In this document: one piece after another, positions 7,081-13,761 of the stretch
Position numbering within the stretch: the first letter of the stretch is position 1
Layout: the number at the start of each line of letters is the position of its first letter
Assembly: GCA_937957685.1 (NCBI GenBank)
Contig: CALGAO010000112.1
Span: forward strand, 1-14,812
Length of the DNA stretch: 14,812 nt
Direction of reading: 5' to 3'
Source: an uncultured Paenibacillaceae bacterium
GTDB lineage: Bacteria; Bacillota; Bacilli; Paenibacillales; DA-C8
Notes under the pieces: model-generated
What the model saw: the letters and a program-made list of their open reading frames with translations, nothing else
What the model was told of the DNA's origin: nothing
The model's database searches: none
Made by a program: the position numbers and the translations under genes

Positions 7081-8604
7081 CTATTGATCCTTGTACTCGG
7101 TCGGGCTCTGCCCGGTGTAGTCCTTGAACACGCGTGAGAAATAATGCTGGTCACTGAAGCCGAGTGCATCTGACAGATCCTTCACCTTCAGCCCGGGATT
7201 GGCTCGGAGCAGCCTGCACGCCTCCTCGATCTTCAGCTTCGTGTAGTACTGGACAAAGGTCTGTCCGGTATAACGTTTCATGATGCGGCTTACATAGGAA
7301 GGGCTGACGTGATAGCGCAGTGCCAGATCCGTGATCGACAACTGCCCGCTTAATTGCTGCCTGATATATTGATCCATCTGCTCGAACAGCTCATCGCTGC
7401 TCCTGCGGCTTAGTGCTTGAAGCTGTTGGAACTGCTCCTCCGACCAACTAAGCAGATCCGTGCAGAAGCTTTCATAATCCTGCAGGTTGAATCTCTCGAT
7501 AAGCGGGGTTTGAGGGGTTCGATCCGCCTCCGCCCCAGAAGTCTCTGTCGACACTTCCTGCCATGCCTCCTGGAATCCCCTCTCGATCGTCAAGAGCAAT
7601 GCCTCCAGCTCTGCCCAAGCAGCGTTCCGCACTCGCATCTGCTCCAGCCGTTCAGATAGCTTCAGCATATACAGCTCCTTCTGCCGCTGGCGGATCATCT
7701 CCAGATATCCTTCGGCAGATTCGTCCGCTCGTCCGCTCACACCCGAAGTTCCAGTGACCCGATTCGCCAACGAGGCTTGGTCCAGCTCCTTCAACACAGG
7801 TATCTCCAGCTTCAGCTCTCGCTGCAAGCAAGCGTCCAGATCGCGATAGTAGGCGACGATTCTGTCCGGATAGATGGGTTCGAACAGGCATGCGGCCGAT
7901 GTGGTCCATCCATGATCCCGCATCCGTCCATGGATGTCGTTCATCCAGGCAGATGCGGACGCGAACCGGTCCTTCAGCAGAACGGAGGCGAGTACGAGCC
8001 AACGATCGCGATGCCTTAGCGGCAGCAGCCAGTTCGTATATGGAGAACACGCCTCTGCGACAATCGGCTGAAGCGTCTCATACTGCCACCCTCCAGCAGG
8101 CGTGAACGGCTGTCGGCGAAGCAGCATGGCCAGCTTCGGTTGTTCGTAGAATTCTGGTCCCAGTCTAAGCTTCTCCTGCCACCTCTCCTCGACGAGTTCG
8201 CCAAGTACGGTTTGCCGAGAAACCTCCATCTCCTGCAACTGCCCGACGATGCGCTGCATGACCTCTTCCAACTGCGGCTGTTCCACCGGCTTGAGCAGAT
8301 AGTCGTCGACATGCAGGTTGATCGCCTTGCGCGTATATTCGAAATCGCTGTAACTGCTGATCAGGATGACCTTAAGATTCGGATAGTCCGGTTTCAGTTG
8401 CTCGATGAGCGCCAGTCCGTCCAGCTTGGGCATGCGGATATCGGTCAGCAGTATATCGACATGGCGGTTACGCATCACCTCAAGCGCCTCCTCGCCGTTG
8501 TATGCGACATGGACAACCTGCAGCGGAAGTTGAGACTTCTCAAGCAGCTGCCGGATATAGCGGGCTATGGGCTTGCTGTCCTCTGCGATCAACACCTTGA
8601 ACAT
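7081..8604 (-). CDS. Response regulator, REC plus AraC-type HTH (YesN family)
   Basis: This 507-residue regulator starts with a receiver domain: acidic E8-D9, phospho-acceptor D55 in LLTDIRMP, S83 and K105 in LLKPV. A long helical linker of about 280 residues follows. The C-terminal 100 residues hold two AraC/XylS-type helix-turn-helix units (ITDLALRYHVSPSYVSRIMK and the terminal VKDLSDALGFSDQHYFSRVF, with TGQSPTEY). This is the YesN layout: regulators that, when phosphorylated by a YesM-type kinase, activate sugar transport genes. The ATG at 8604 follows GGAGG with 7 bases between and yields MFKVLIAED at the usual REC start. An upstream ATG at 8634 overlaps the kinase stop but has no ribosome site. 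It lies 29 bases after the kinase gene, in the same leftward operon, and is the likely activator of the divergent ABC importer genes. Confidence 0.94.
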   Translation of the reverse strand: MFKVLIAEDSKPIARYIRQLLEKSQLPLQVVHVAYNGEEALEVMRNRHVDILLTDIRMPKLDGLALIEQLKPDYPNLKVILISSYSDFEYTRKAINLHVDDYLLKPVEQPQLEEVMQRIVGQLQEMEVSRQTVLGELVEERWQEKLRLGPEFYEQPKLAMLLRRQPFTPAGGWQYETLQPIVAEACSPYTNWLLPLRHRDRWLVLASVLLKDRFASASAWMNDIHGRMRDHGWTTSAACLFEPIYPDRIVAYYRDLDACLQRELKLEIPVLKELDQASLANRVTGTSGVSGRADESAEGYLEMIRQRQKELYMLKLSERLEQMRVRNAAWAELEALLLTIERGFQEAWQEVSTETSGAEADRTPQTPLIERFNLQDYESFCTDLLSWSEEQFQQLQALSRRSSDELFEQMDQYIRQQLSGQLSITDLALRYHVSPSYVSRIMKRYTGQTFVQYYTKLKIEEACRLLRANPGLKVKDLSDALGFSDQHYFSRVFKDYTGQSPTEYKDQ

Positions 8605-8633
8605 GGCACAACCTCCCTCCTTCCTGTACACCA

Positions 8634-10397
8634 TCAGTAGAAATCATCCGTTAAAGATGCGATGATCTGCACGGTCATGCCTTTCTCTTCGGTTGGATTG
8701 TTAAAGATATTGAAGAAAAGTCGTTTCTGATACATGAGCTGCAGACGATGCACCGAATTGACAATCCCCATATTGCCCCATCGCTCTCCTGGTGACAGTC
8801 CGGGTTCGGCTCCATCGAACTCCTGAACCTTCGCCATAATCTCCGCGATCTTGGATAATTCGATGCCGCTGCCGTTGTCGCTGATCTCGATCGCCCAGAT
8901 GCCGTTAAACATCTTGTATTGAATGCGTATGCGCCATGGCGGATCGCTTCTCTCGAAGGCGTGCTCGATGCAATTTTCCACGAAGGGTTGGATCGAGAGC
9001 CGCGGTATCTGCACATGCTTCGCGCTGTCGTCAGCGAGGATCTCCCACTGCAGATCATCTTCATGATGCGCCTGAACGAGGGACAGGTAATGTCGGATGT
9101 ACGCCAACTCATCGGCCAGACTGACATGGTGATGAGAAGAGGACACGATATACCGCAGGTTCTCAGACAGGTGCTTGCACATGCTCGTCACCGCCTCGAC
9201 CTTCCCCTCCTGGGCAGCGATGCTGATCAGATACAGCACATTATGGATGAAATGCGGTGCGATCTGCGCTTGCAGAGCCGAGTTCCGCGCCTTCGCTTCC
9301 TCCAGCACCGCTTGCTTCTCCCGCTCGATCGACTGTTGCAACCGCTGCAGCAGTTCCTGGAACGTCTCGTGCAACAGGACCAATTCGTCATGCTGCGACT
9401 GGTTGTTCACCTGTACGTTCAGATTGCTGTATTGGATGCGGGCGATCTGTTTGCGCAGGTTGCGGATGGGCAAGAGGAGATTTTTCGTAGTCAGATAGAT
9501 ATAAATGAGCAAGACCAACAGCAGCACGGTGATGATCAGCAGCGATACCGAGAGCACCGATTTCACCGGACCAAGAACGGATTCACGCGGCGTCAGGACG
9601 TACGTGATCCAGCCAGTCTCGGCGGATCGGACATACGTCACATAATTGCCGGCGTCATCGAGATACATGCCGCTTGAGTGCTCAATCGCTTGGAACGGAG
9701 GCAGAGGTTGATCGGCCCTGACTTTGTTGTTGCTGGCCACTAGCCGATAGTGCTCATCCACGACATAGACATATCCATCCGCGATATTCTCCGTCGGGTT
9801 CTGCAGATAGGTCTGATCCAGCAAGATCGTCACATAGCCGTAGATGCTCCCGTTCTGGTCGATGATCGCCCGGTTGAAGGTAACGGCTCCCCGCGACGTG
9901 AGGTCGAGGATGTAGCTTCGCTGATCGTTCTCTCCCTCATCCAGCCGGCGTTTCAGAGCAGGATCGAGAACCTTCAGGCTAGTGTCAGCACCGAAGTAGT
10001 TCACAACCTCTCTACCCAGGTTATCATAGATGATCATGTCGCGAATATTGATGGTCGGTCCGATCGCTTGAAACATCGCGCTGCGCAATGTTCTAGCCTG
10101 ACTCAACCACCGTTCGCTCGTTGCCGGACCAACACCCGCTTGCAGGATGCGAAACACTTCCCGATTGGATAAGATGCGATGGGATAACTGATTCTGGCTT
10201 TCGATATAATCGTCTATCTGATTGCTAATACTAAGCGCCAGCAGGCGCTTCTCGTCTTCGTTGGATGCCTTGAGCGGCTTGATCACGAACCAGTTGACGT
10301 AAGCCAGGAAGCAGCATACGACGAAGATCAACAGCACGAGGAAGCGTAAGATCAGTCTTGCTTGCAGGCTCATCTGTCTCTTGCGGAAAGCAACCAT
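8634..10397 (-). CDS. Sensor histidine kinase (YesM family)
   Basis: This 587-residue membrane kinase has a first membrane segment at about 15-37, an extracellular sensor region of about 240 residues (probably dCache-like, 38-278), a second segment at about 279-302, and a HAMP at about 303-355. A His_kinase domain follows with the phospho-acceptor H382 in QIAPHFIHNVLYLI, then a HATPase with N-box IQPFVENCIEHAF (N475), ISDNGSGIE (D507) and GNMGIVNSV. In most relatives the H motif reads QINPHFLYNTL; here the N before PHF is A and the T is V. It most likely senses an extracellular sugar, possibly with the lipoprotein encoded next door, and phosphorylates the regulator encoded downstream. The ATG at 10397 is used; an in-frame GTG at 10409 adds four residues and cannot be excluded, because neither has a strong ribosome site. 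Confidence 0.93.
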   Translation of the reverse strand: MVAFRKRQMSLQARLILRFLVLLIFVVCCFLAYVNWFVIKPLKASNEDEKRLLALSISNQIDDYIESQNQLSHRILSNREVFRILQAGVGPATSERWLSQARTLRSAMFQAIGPTINIRDMIIYDNLGREVVNYFGADTSLKVLDPALKRRLDEGENDQRSYILDLTSRGAVTFNRAIIDQNGSIYGYVTILLDQTYLQNPTENIADGYVYVVDEHYRLVASNNKVRADQPLPPFQAIEHSSGMYLDDAGNYVTYVRSAETGWITYVLTPRESVLGPVKSVLSVSLLIITVLLLVLLIYIYLTTKNLLLPIRNLRKQIARIQYSNLNVQVNNQSQHDELVLLHETFQELLQRLQQSIEREKQAVLEEAKARNSALQAQIAPHFIHNVLYLISIAAQEGKVEAVTSMCKHLSENLRYIVSSSHHHVSLADELAYIRHYLSLVQAHHEDDLQWEILADDSAKHVQIPRLSIQPFVENCIEHAFERSDPPWRIRIQYKMFNGIWAIEISDNGSGIELSKIAEIMAKVQEFDGAEPGLSPGERWGNMGIVNSVHRLQLMYQKRLFFNIFNNPTEEKGMTVQIIASLTDDFY

Positions 10398-10420
10398 CTC
10401 AAGTTCCACTTCTTTCTCTG

Positions 10421-10435
10421 ATGACAGCTTGTCAT
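10421..10435. promoter_or_regulatory. 15-bp inverted repeat at the predicted transcription start of the kinase operon
   Basis: ATGACA and TGTCAT flank a 3-base centre with no mismatch. The repeat lies 11 bases upstream of the alternative GTG start and begins about where transcription from the predicted promoter should start. It could be an operator or an RNA hairpin near the ribosome site. Confidence 0.45.
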
Positions 10436-10441
10436 GTCCAT

Positions 10442-10450
10442 ACTATAACA
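10442..10450 (-). promoter_or_regulatory. Predicted extended -10 promoter of the kinase/regulator operon
   Basis: Read on the minus strand this is TGTTATAGT, an extended -10 (TGn plus a near-consensus TATAAT). No -35-like hexamer lies at the right distance, which is normal for this promoter type. The predicted start is near 10435. Confidence 0.5.
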
Positions 10451-10482
10451 CAGTGAAGATCGGCGGGCGAAATAAAGACCAT

Positions 10483-10504
10483 CATGAGTTCAGCATGAGT
10501 TCAG
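10483..10504. promoter_or_regulatory. Tandem 11-bp direct repeat, candidate activator site
   Basis: CATGAGTTCAG occurs twice back to back (10483-10493 and 10494-10504). An 11-bp period places both copies on one face of the DNA. AraC-type regulators often bind such direct repeats, and this one lies about 55 to 76 bases upstream of the -10 of the transporter operon. Confidence 0.55.
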
Positions 10505-10508
10505 AATA

Positions 10509-10525
10509 TTACACATCAAGTGTAA
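10509..10525. promoter_or_regulatory. 17-bp inverted repeat upstream of the transporter promoter
   Basis: TTACAC and GTGTAA flank a 5-base centre without mismatch. It lies between the tandem repeat and the -10, about 34 bases before the -10. It may be a second regulator site. Confidence 0.4.
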
Positions 10526-10558
10526 AGCACAAACATGTACCCCGCCGGATTCAGCACC

Positions 10559-10564
10559 TATAAT
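10559..10564 (+). promoter_or_regulatory. Consensus -10 of the ABC transporter operon, no recognisable -35
   Basis: TATAAT lies 54 bases before the start codon of the binding-protein gene. The hexamers 17 to 18 bases upstream (TGTACC or ATGTAC) do not resemble TTGACA. A good -10 with no -35 is what an activator-dependent promoter looks like. In the leader, AAGCAT occurs three times between 10572 and 10595. Confidence 0.55.
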
Positions 10565-10617
10565 GAGAACCAAGCATCATTAAGCATTTAAGCATCACCA
10601 CTAAGGGGGAAAATGTG

Positions 10618-11928
10618 ATGAGACGCAGATTAAAATCGATGACACTGGGCCTTCTTGCTGGTACGCTGGCGCTGTCGCTGGCAGCCTGCGGTACGGCCAA
10701 GAACACGGACAACGAGGGCGGGCAAACATCCGGCGGAAGCTCGAAGGTCACACTGGAACTTGCCATCTCCAAGAGCTCGCAAGACTCACCGTTTATCGCC
10801 GATTGGCTGATCGAAGAATTCGAACAAGAGACTGGCATCAAGATCAACCTGCAGCTGATCCCGGCAGAGCAATCGACTACCGTGCTGCAAACGAAGCTGG
10901 CCGTTGACGAAGTGCCAGACCTGATCCAGTATAACCTGGCCAGTGCGGTAACCGACCTGAATCTGGAGCGCAACTTCGAAATTCTCGACAACGAACCTTG
11001 GGTCAGCCGCATCCAGAACCCGGATGTTCTCTCGGCATTCGGTCACATCTATGGCTTCCATGTGAGCCAGGATACCGGCATGCAGGGCGTTGTGTATAAC
11101 AAGGATATCTTCGAGGAACTGGGCCTCTCGATCCCGAAGAACTATGAGGAGTTCCTGGCCGTATGTGAAGCGATCAAGGCAGCGGGTTACACGCCGGTAT
11201 TCATGCCATACAAGGACGCTTGGGCGGCGAACATCTGGCCGGCAGCAGCGTTTGCGGATTGGGCAGCGAAGAACGACCCGACACTGTTTGATGATCTGAA
11301 CTCGAACAAGAAGCAATGGACGGACATCCCAGCCTTTGAAGAAATCCTCGAACAGCAATACCAAATCTACAAGCTCGGGTACACCAATGCCGACGTCCTG
11401 GCCGATAGCTACGACATGGCCGTGGGTAAGTTCTTGAGCAAAGAAGTAGCCATGATGTTTATGGGTGACTGGCTCATCCAGAATATCACGAGTCAAGATC
11501 CGTCGATGAACATCGGATTGTTCGCGATTCCTTACGCCGAAGATCCATCGATTGGCGCAAGCCCATTGGGCGGTCAGCTGTTCATCCCGAAGAAGTCGAA
11601 GCATATCGAGGAAGCCAAGAAGTATCTGGAATTCATCGCTTCTCCGGAGATTGCGCAGCGAATCGTCGACGCCGAGAGCTATGTATCCAATCTGAGCGAC
11701 GTCACGACGCCAGAGCAGCCTGAGTACAAGCAGGAGATCATCGACAACTATATCACGCCGAAGAAAGTGACCCTGACGATGGACGCACACATGATCGTCG
11801 ATCAGAACGAATGGTACCGGAATCTGCAGGATCAGTTCACAGGCATGATCACGCCGAAGGAAGCCCTGGCCAACTGGAATGAGAAGTTCCAGGAACTGAT
11901 GAAGGACAAAGGTGCGGAAGGCTTCTGA
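10618..11928 (+). CDS. Extracellular solute-binding lipoprotein of a sugar ABC importer (family 1, CUT1)
   Basis: This gene encodes 436 residues. An N-terminal signal with basic MRRRLKS, a hydrophobic stretch and the lipobox LSLAAC puts the lipid-modified cysteine at 24, so the mature protein is tethered to the outer face of the membrane. A Gly/Ser/Asn-rich linker follows. The body has the usual pattern of family 1 sugar-binding proteins: an early EEFEQETGIKINLQLIPA, a DVPDL-like EVPDLIQYN, a central MFMGDWLIQN segment, and a KKYLEFIASPEIAQ segment towards the end. It captures a carbohydrate, probably an oligosaccharide, for the two permeases downstream. The ATG at 10618 is favoured over a GTG at 10615 because AGGGGG (10604-10609) is then 8 bases away. 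The gene is divergent from the kinase and is the first of the operon. Confidence 0.93.
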   Translation: MRRRLKSMTLGLLAGTLALSLAACGTAKNTDNEGGQTSGGSSKVTLELAISKSSQDSPFIADWLIEEFEQETGIKINLQLIPAEQSTTVLQTKLAVDEVPDLIQYNLASAVTDLNLERNFEILDNEPWVSRIQNPDVLSAFGHIYGFHVSQDTGMQGVVYNKDIFEELGLSIPKNYEEFLAVCEAIKAAGYTPVFMPYKDAWAANIWPAAAFADWAAKNDPTLFDDLNSNKKQWTDIPAFEEILEQQYQIYKLGYTNADVLADSYDMAVGKFLSKEVAMMFMGDWLIQNITSQDPSMNIGLFAIPYAEDPSIGASPLGGQLFIPKKSKHIEEAKKYLEFIASPEIAQRIVDAESYVSNLSDVTTPEQPEYKQEIIDNYITPKKVTLTMDAHMIVDQNEWYRNLQDQFTGMITPKEALANWNEKFQELMKDKGAEGF

Positions 11929-11961
11929 GCCGGTTCCAGGTCATAGCCTGACAAATATAAG

Positions 11962-11981
11962 GCCGCCGAAGATTCGGCGGC
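11962..11981 (+). terminator. Intercistronic stem-loop after the binding-protein gene
   Basis: A perfect inverted repeat (arms GCCGCCGAA and TTCGGCGGC) lies 33 bases after the binding-protein stop and 27 before the first permease. The following TGCTCTTTAT is only partly T-rich. It is best read as a leaky terminator or mRNA-protecting hairpin that keeps binding protein more abundant than the permeases. Confidence 0.65.
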
Positions 11982-12008
11982 TGCTCTTTATCCAGAAGGG
12001 GTGAAATA

Positions 12009-12881
12009 ATGCACAAATCCAAAAGCATGTATCCATATTACCTTGTCCTGCCCGCGTTGCTGGTGTATTTCATCTTCTTCGCGTTTCCGGCATTGATCGG
12101 CTTCTACTATTCCTTCACCGATTGGCGGCTCGATCGCACAACGATCCAGTTCATCGGCTGGGCAAACTTCGAGCGCATCTTCTCCGACAAAATTCTGTTG
12201 CTCGCGATCAAGAACACCTTGATCTTCGCGGTTGTGACGGTCATCGGCAAAAATGTGCTCGGCCTGCTCCTGGCGCTCGGTCTGAATATGAAGCTGAAGA
12301 CGCGCAATTTGCTGCGTGCGATCTATTTTACGCCATCGATCCTGAGCATCCTCGTGATCAGCATCGTCTTCACCCCGATCCTGCGTACAGAAGGGATGCT
12401 GAACGGTCTGTTCGAGTGGCTCGGGTTTGAATCGCTCGCCCAAGCATGGCTCACCAATCCATCGATCGTGATCTGGACGATCTCGGCAGTGGCGATCTGG
12501 CAAGGTGCCGGCTTCCAGATGACGATCTATCTGGCCGGTCTGCAGGGGATATCGAAGGAATACTATGAAGCGGCCAAGATCGATGGCGCCAGCGGCTGGC
12601 GGAGCTTCTGGAACATCACGTTGCCGCTGCTGCTGCCTGCCTTGAATATTAACCTGATGCTGACGTTGATCGGTGGACTTAAGGTGTTCTCAGAGGTGTA
12701 TGTGCTGACGGGCGGCGGTCCGGGCAATGCATCGCAGGTTGTCGGGACGATCATTCTCCGCGCATTTGGCGAAGGGAACTGGGGGCTTGGAACGGCAGTC
12801 AACACCTTGCTGTTCGTCTGCGTGGCGATCATCGCAGTGCCGCTGATCATCTTCATGAGACGCAAGGAGGTGGCGGAATAA
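12009..12881 (+). CDS. Sugar ABC transporter permease 1 (CUT1, MalF/UgpA-like)
   Basis: This 290-residue inner-membrane protein has about six hydrophobic segments. It opens with YYLVLPALLVYFIFFAFPAL, the usual start of UgpA/AraP-like sugar permeases, followed by FYYSFTDW. The cytoplasmic loop that contacts the ATPase is well conserved: YYEAAKIDGASGWRSFWNIT at about 185-204, followed by LPLLLP. It forms the translocation channel with the second permease. AAGGGGTGA lies close before the ATG at 12009. The last base of its TAA stop is the first base of the next start codon, so the two permeases are translationally coupled. Neither an ATPase nor a glycosidase gene follows. Confidence 0.94.
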   Translation: MHKSKSMYPYYLVLPALLVYFIFFAFPALIGFYYSFTDWRLDRTTIQFIGWANFERIFSDKILLLAIKNTLIFAVVTVIGKNVLGLLLALGLNMKLKTRNLLRAIYFTPSILSILVISIVFTPILRTEGMLNGLFEWLGFESLAQAWLTNPSIVIWTISAVAIWQGAGFQMTIYLAGLQGISKEYYEAAKIDGASGWRSFWNITLPLLLPALNINLMLTLIGGLKVFSEVYVLTGGGPGNASQVVGTIILRAFGEGNWGLGTAVNTLLFVCVAIIAVPLIIFMRRKEVAE

Positions 12882-13711
12882 TGAGCATCCGAGCAAGGTC
12901 GTTCCTGTATCATCTGGTCGTAGAGATTCTGCTCATCCTGTTGGCTCTTGTGATCGTTGTCCCGCTGTTGCTCATGTTTCTCGGCTCTTTCATGAACAGC
13001 GTGGAAGTGATGCAGTTTCGCATCCAGTTGCCGGAGAAATGGCAGTTCAGCAATTACCTGACAGTCTTCGAAAAAGGCGGGCTGGGCAGGGCATTTCTCA
13101 ACGGGATCGTCATAACGGTGATCTCCTGTCTCGTCAACATCGTCACCTCATCGGCGGCTGCCTTTATCCTGGCGCGGCGGGAGAGCAAGCTGTCGAACTT
13201 CCTGTACCTGTTCTTCTTCATGGGGCTGATCGCACCGATGTCGACGATTACGACGATCCGCGTTGTCCAATGGTTCGGTTTCTACGGCAGCATCACCAGC
13301 GTCGTCTTCGTCTATGCCGCGCTGAACACGGCATTCAGCATCTTCCTGTACACCGGATTCGTGAAGTCTCTGCCGAAGGCGCTGGATGAGGCGGCTTTCA
13401 TCGAAGGAGCGAACATCTTCCAGGTGTATCTCAAGATCGTGACACCGCTCTTGCTGCCGGTCAATGCCACGGTTGCCATCATGGTGTTCATGGGCGTATG
13501 GAATGATATTTCCATCCCGCTGTACTTCCTGCCGGACAGTTCCAAATGGACGATGCCGCTGTCTGTCTACAATTTCTATGGGATGTACAGCCGCGAGTGG
13601 AATCTGATCTTCGCCGATCTGGTGCTTACGTCGCTGCCTGTCATCATCCTGTATGTCTTCGCACAGCGTTTTATCGTCAGCGGCATGACGGCTGGCGCGA
13701 TGAAGGGTTAA
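12881..13711 (+). CDS. Sugar ABC transporter permease 2 (CUT1, MalG/UgpE-like)
   Basis: This 276-residue inner-membrane protein is the MalG-type partner of the upstream permease. It has about six hydrophobic segments and the EAA loop ALDEAAFIEGANIFQVYLKI (about 167-186) followed by VTPLLLP. The start ATG overlaps the upstream stop by one base (TAATG), with AGGAGG at 12865-12870. The C-terminus (FVSGMTAGAMKG pattern, here RFIVSGMTAGAMKG) is the normal family ending, so the protein is complete. Energy must come from an ATPase encoded elsewhere; in Bacillota, MsmX-type shared ATPases commonly serve several CUT1 importers. The gene is the last in the operon and is followed at once by a strong terminator. 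Confidence 0.94.
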   Translation: MSIRARSFLYHLVVEILLILLALVIVVPLLLMFLGSFMNSVEVMQFRIQLPEKWQFSNYLTVFEKGGLGRAFLNGIVITVISCLVNIVTSSAAAFILARRESKLSNFLYLFFFMGLIAPMSTITTIRVVQWFGFYGSITSVVFVYAALNTAFSIFLYTGFVKSLPKALDEAAFIEGANIFQVYLKIVTPLLLPVNATVAIMVFMGVWNDISIPLYFLPDSSKWTMPLSVYNFYGMYSREWNLIFADLVLTSLPVIILYVFAQRFIVSGMTAGAMKG

Positions 13712-13712
13712 G

Positions 13713-13754
13713 AGAAGAAGCCGATTGCCTGAGGAGAGGCAATCGGCTTCTTCT
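13713..13754. terminator. Strong bidirectional terminator between permease 2 and the KamA-like gene
   Basis: Arms of 18 bases (13713-13730 and 13737-13754) pair without mismatch around the loop GAGGAG. The outer part of the stem is AGAAG/CTTCT-rich, which gives a partly T-rich tail on both strands. It starts two bases after the permease stop and ends eight bases before the stop of the convergent gene. Confidence 0.88.
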
Positions 13755-13761
13755 GATTTCA

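Noticed and set aside
10421..10435. CcpA catabolite-response (cre) site
   Set aside because: The inverted repeat lacks the central CG and the 14-base spacing of the cre consensus.
10381..10563. Small plus-strand open frame of 60 codons in the divergent promoter region
   Set aside because: It spans both predicted promoters and the kinase start, has no ribosome site and resembles no known protein.
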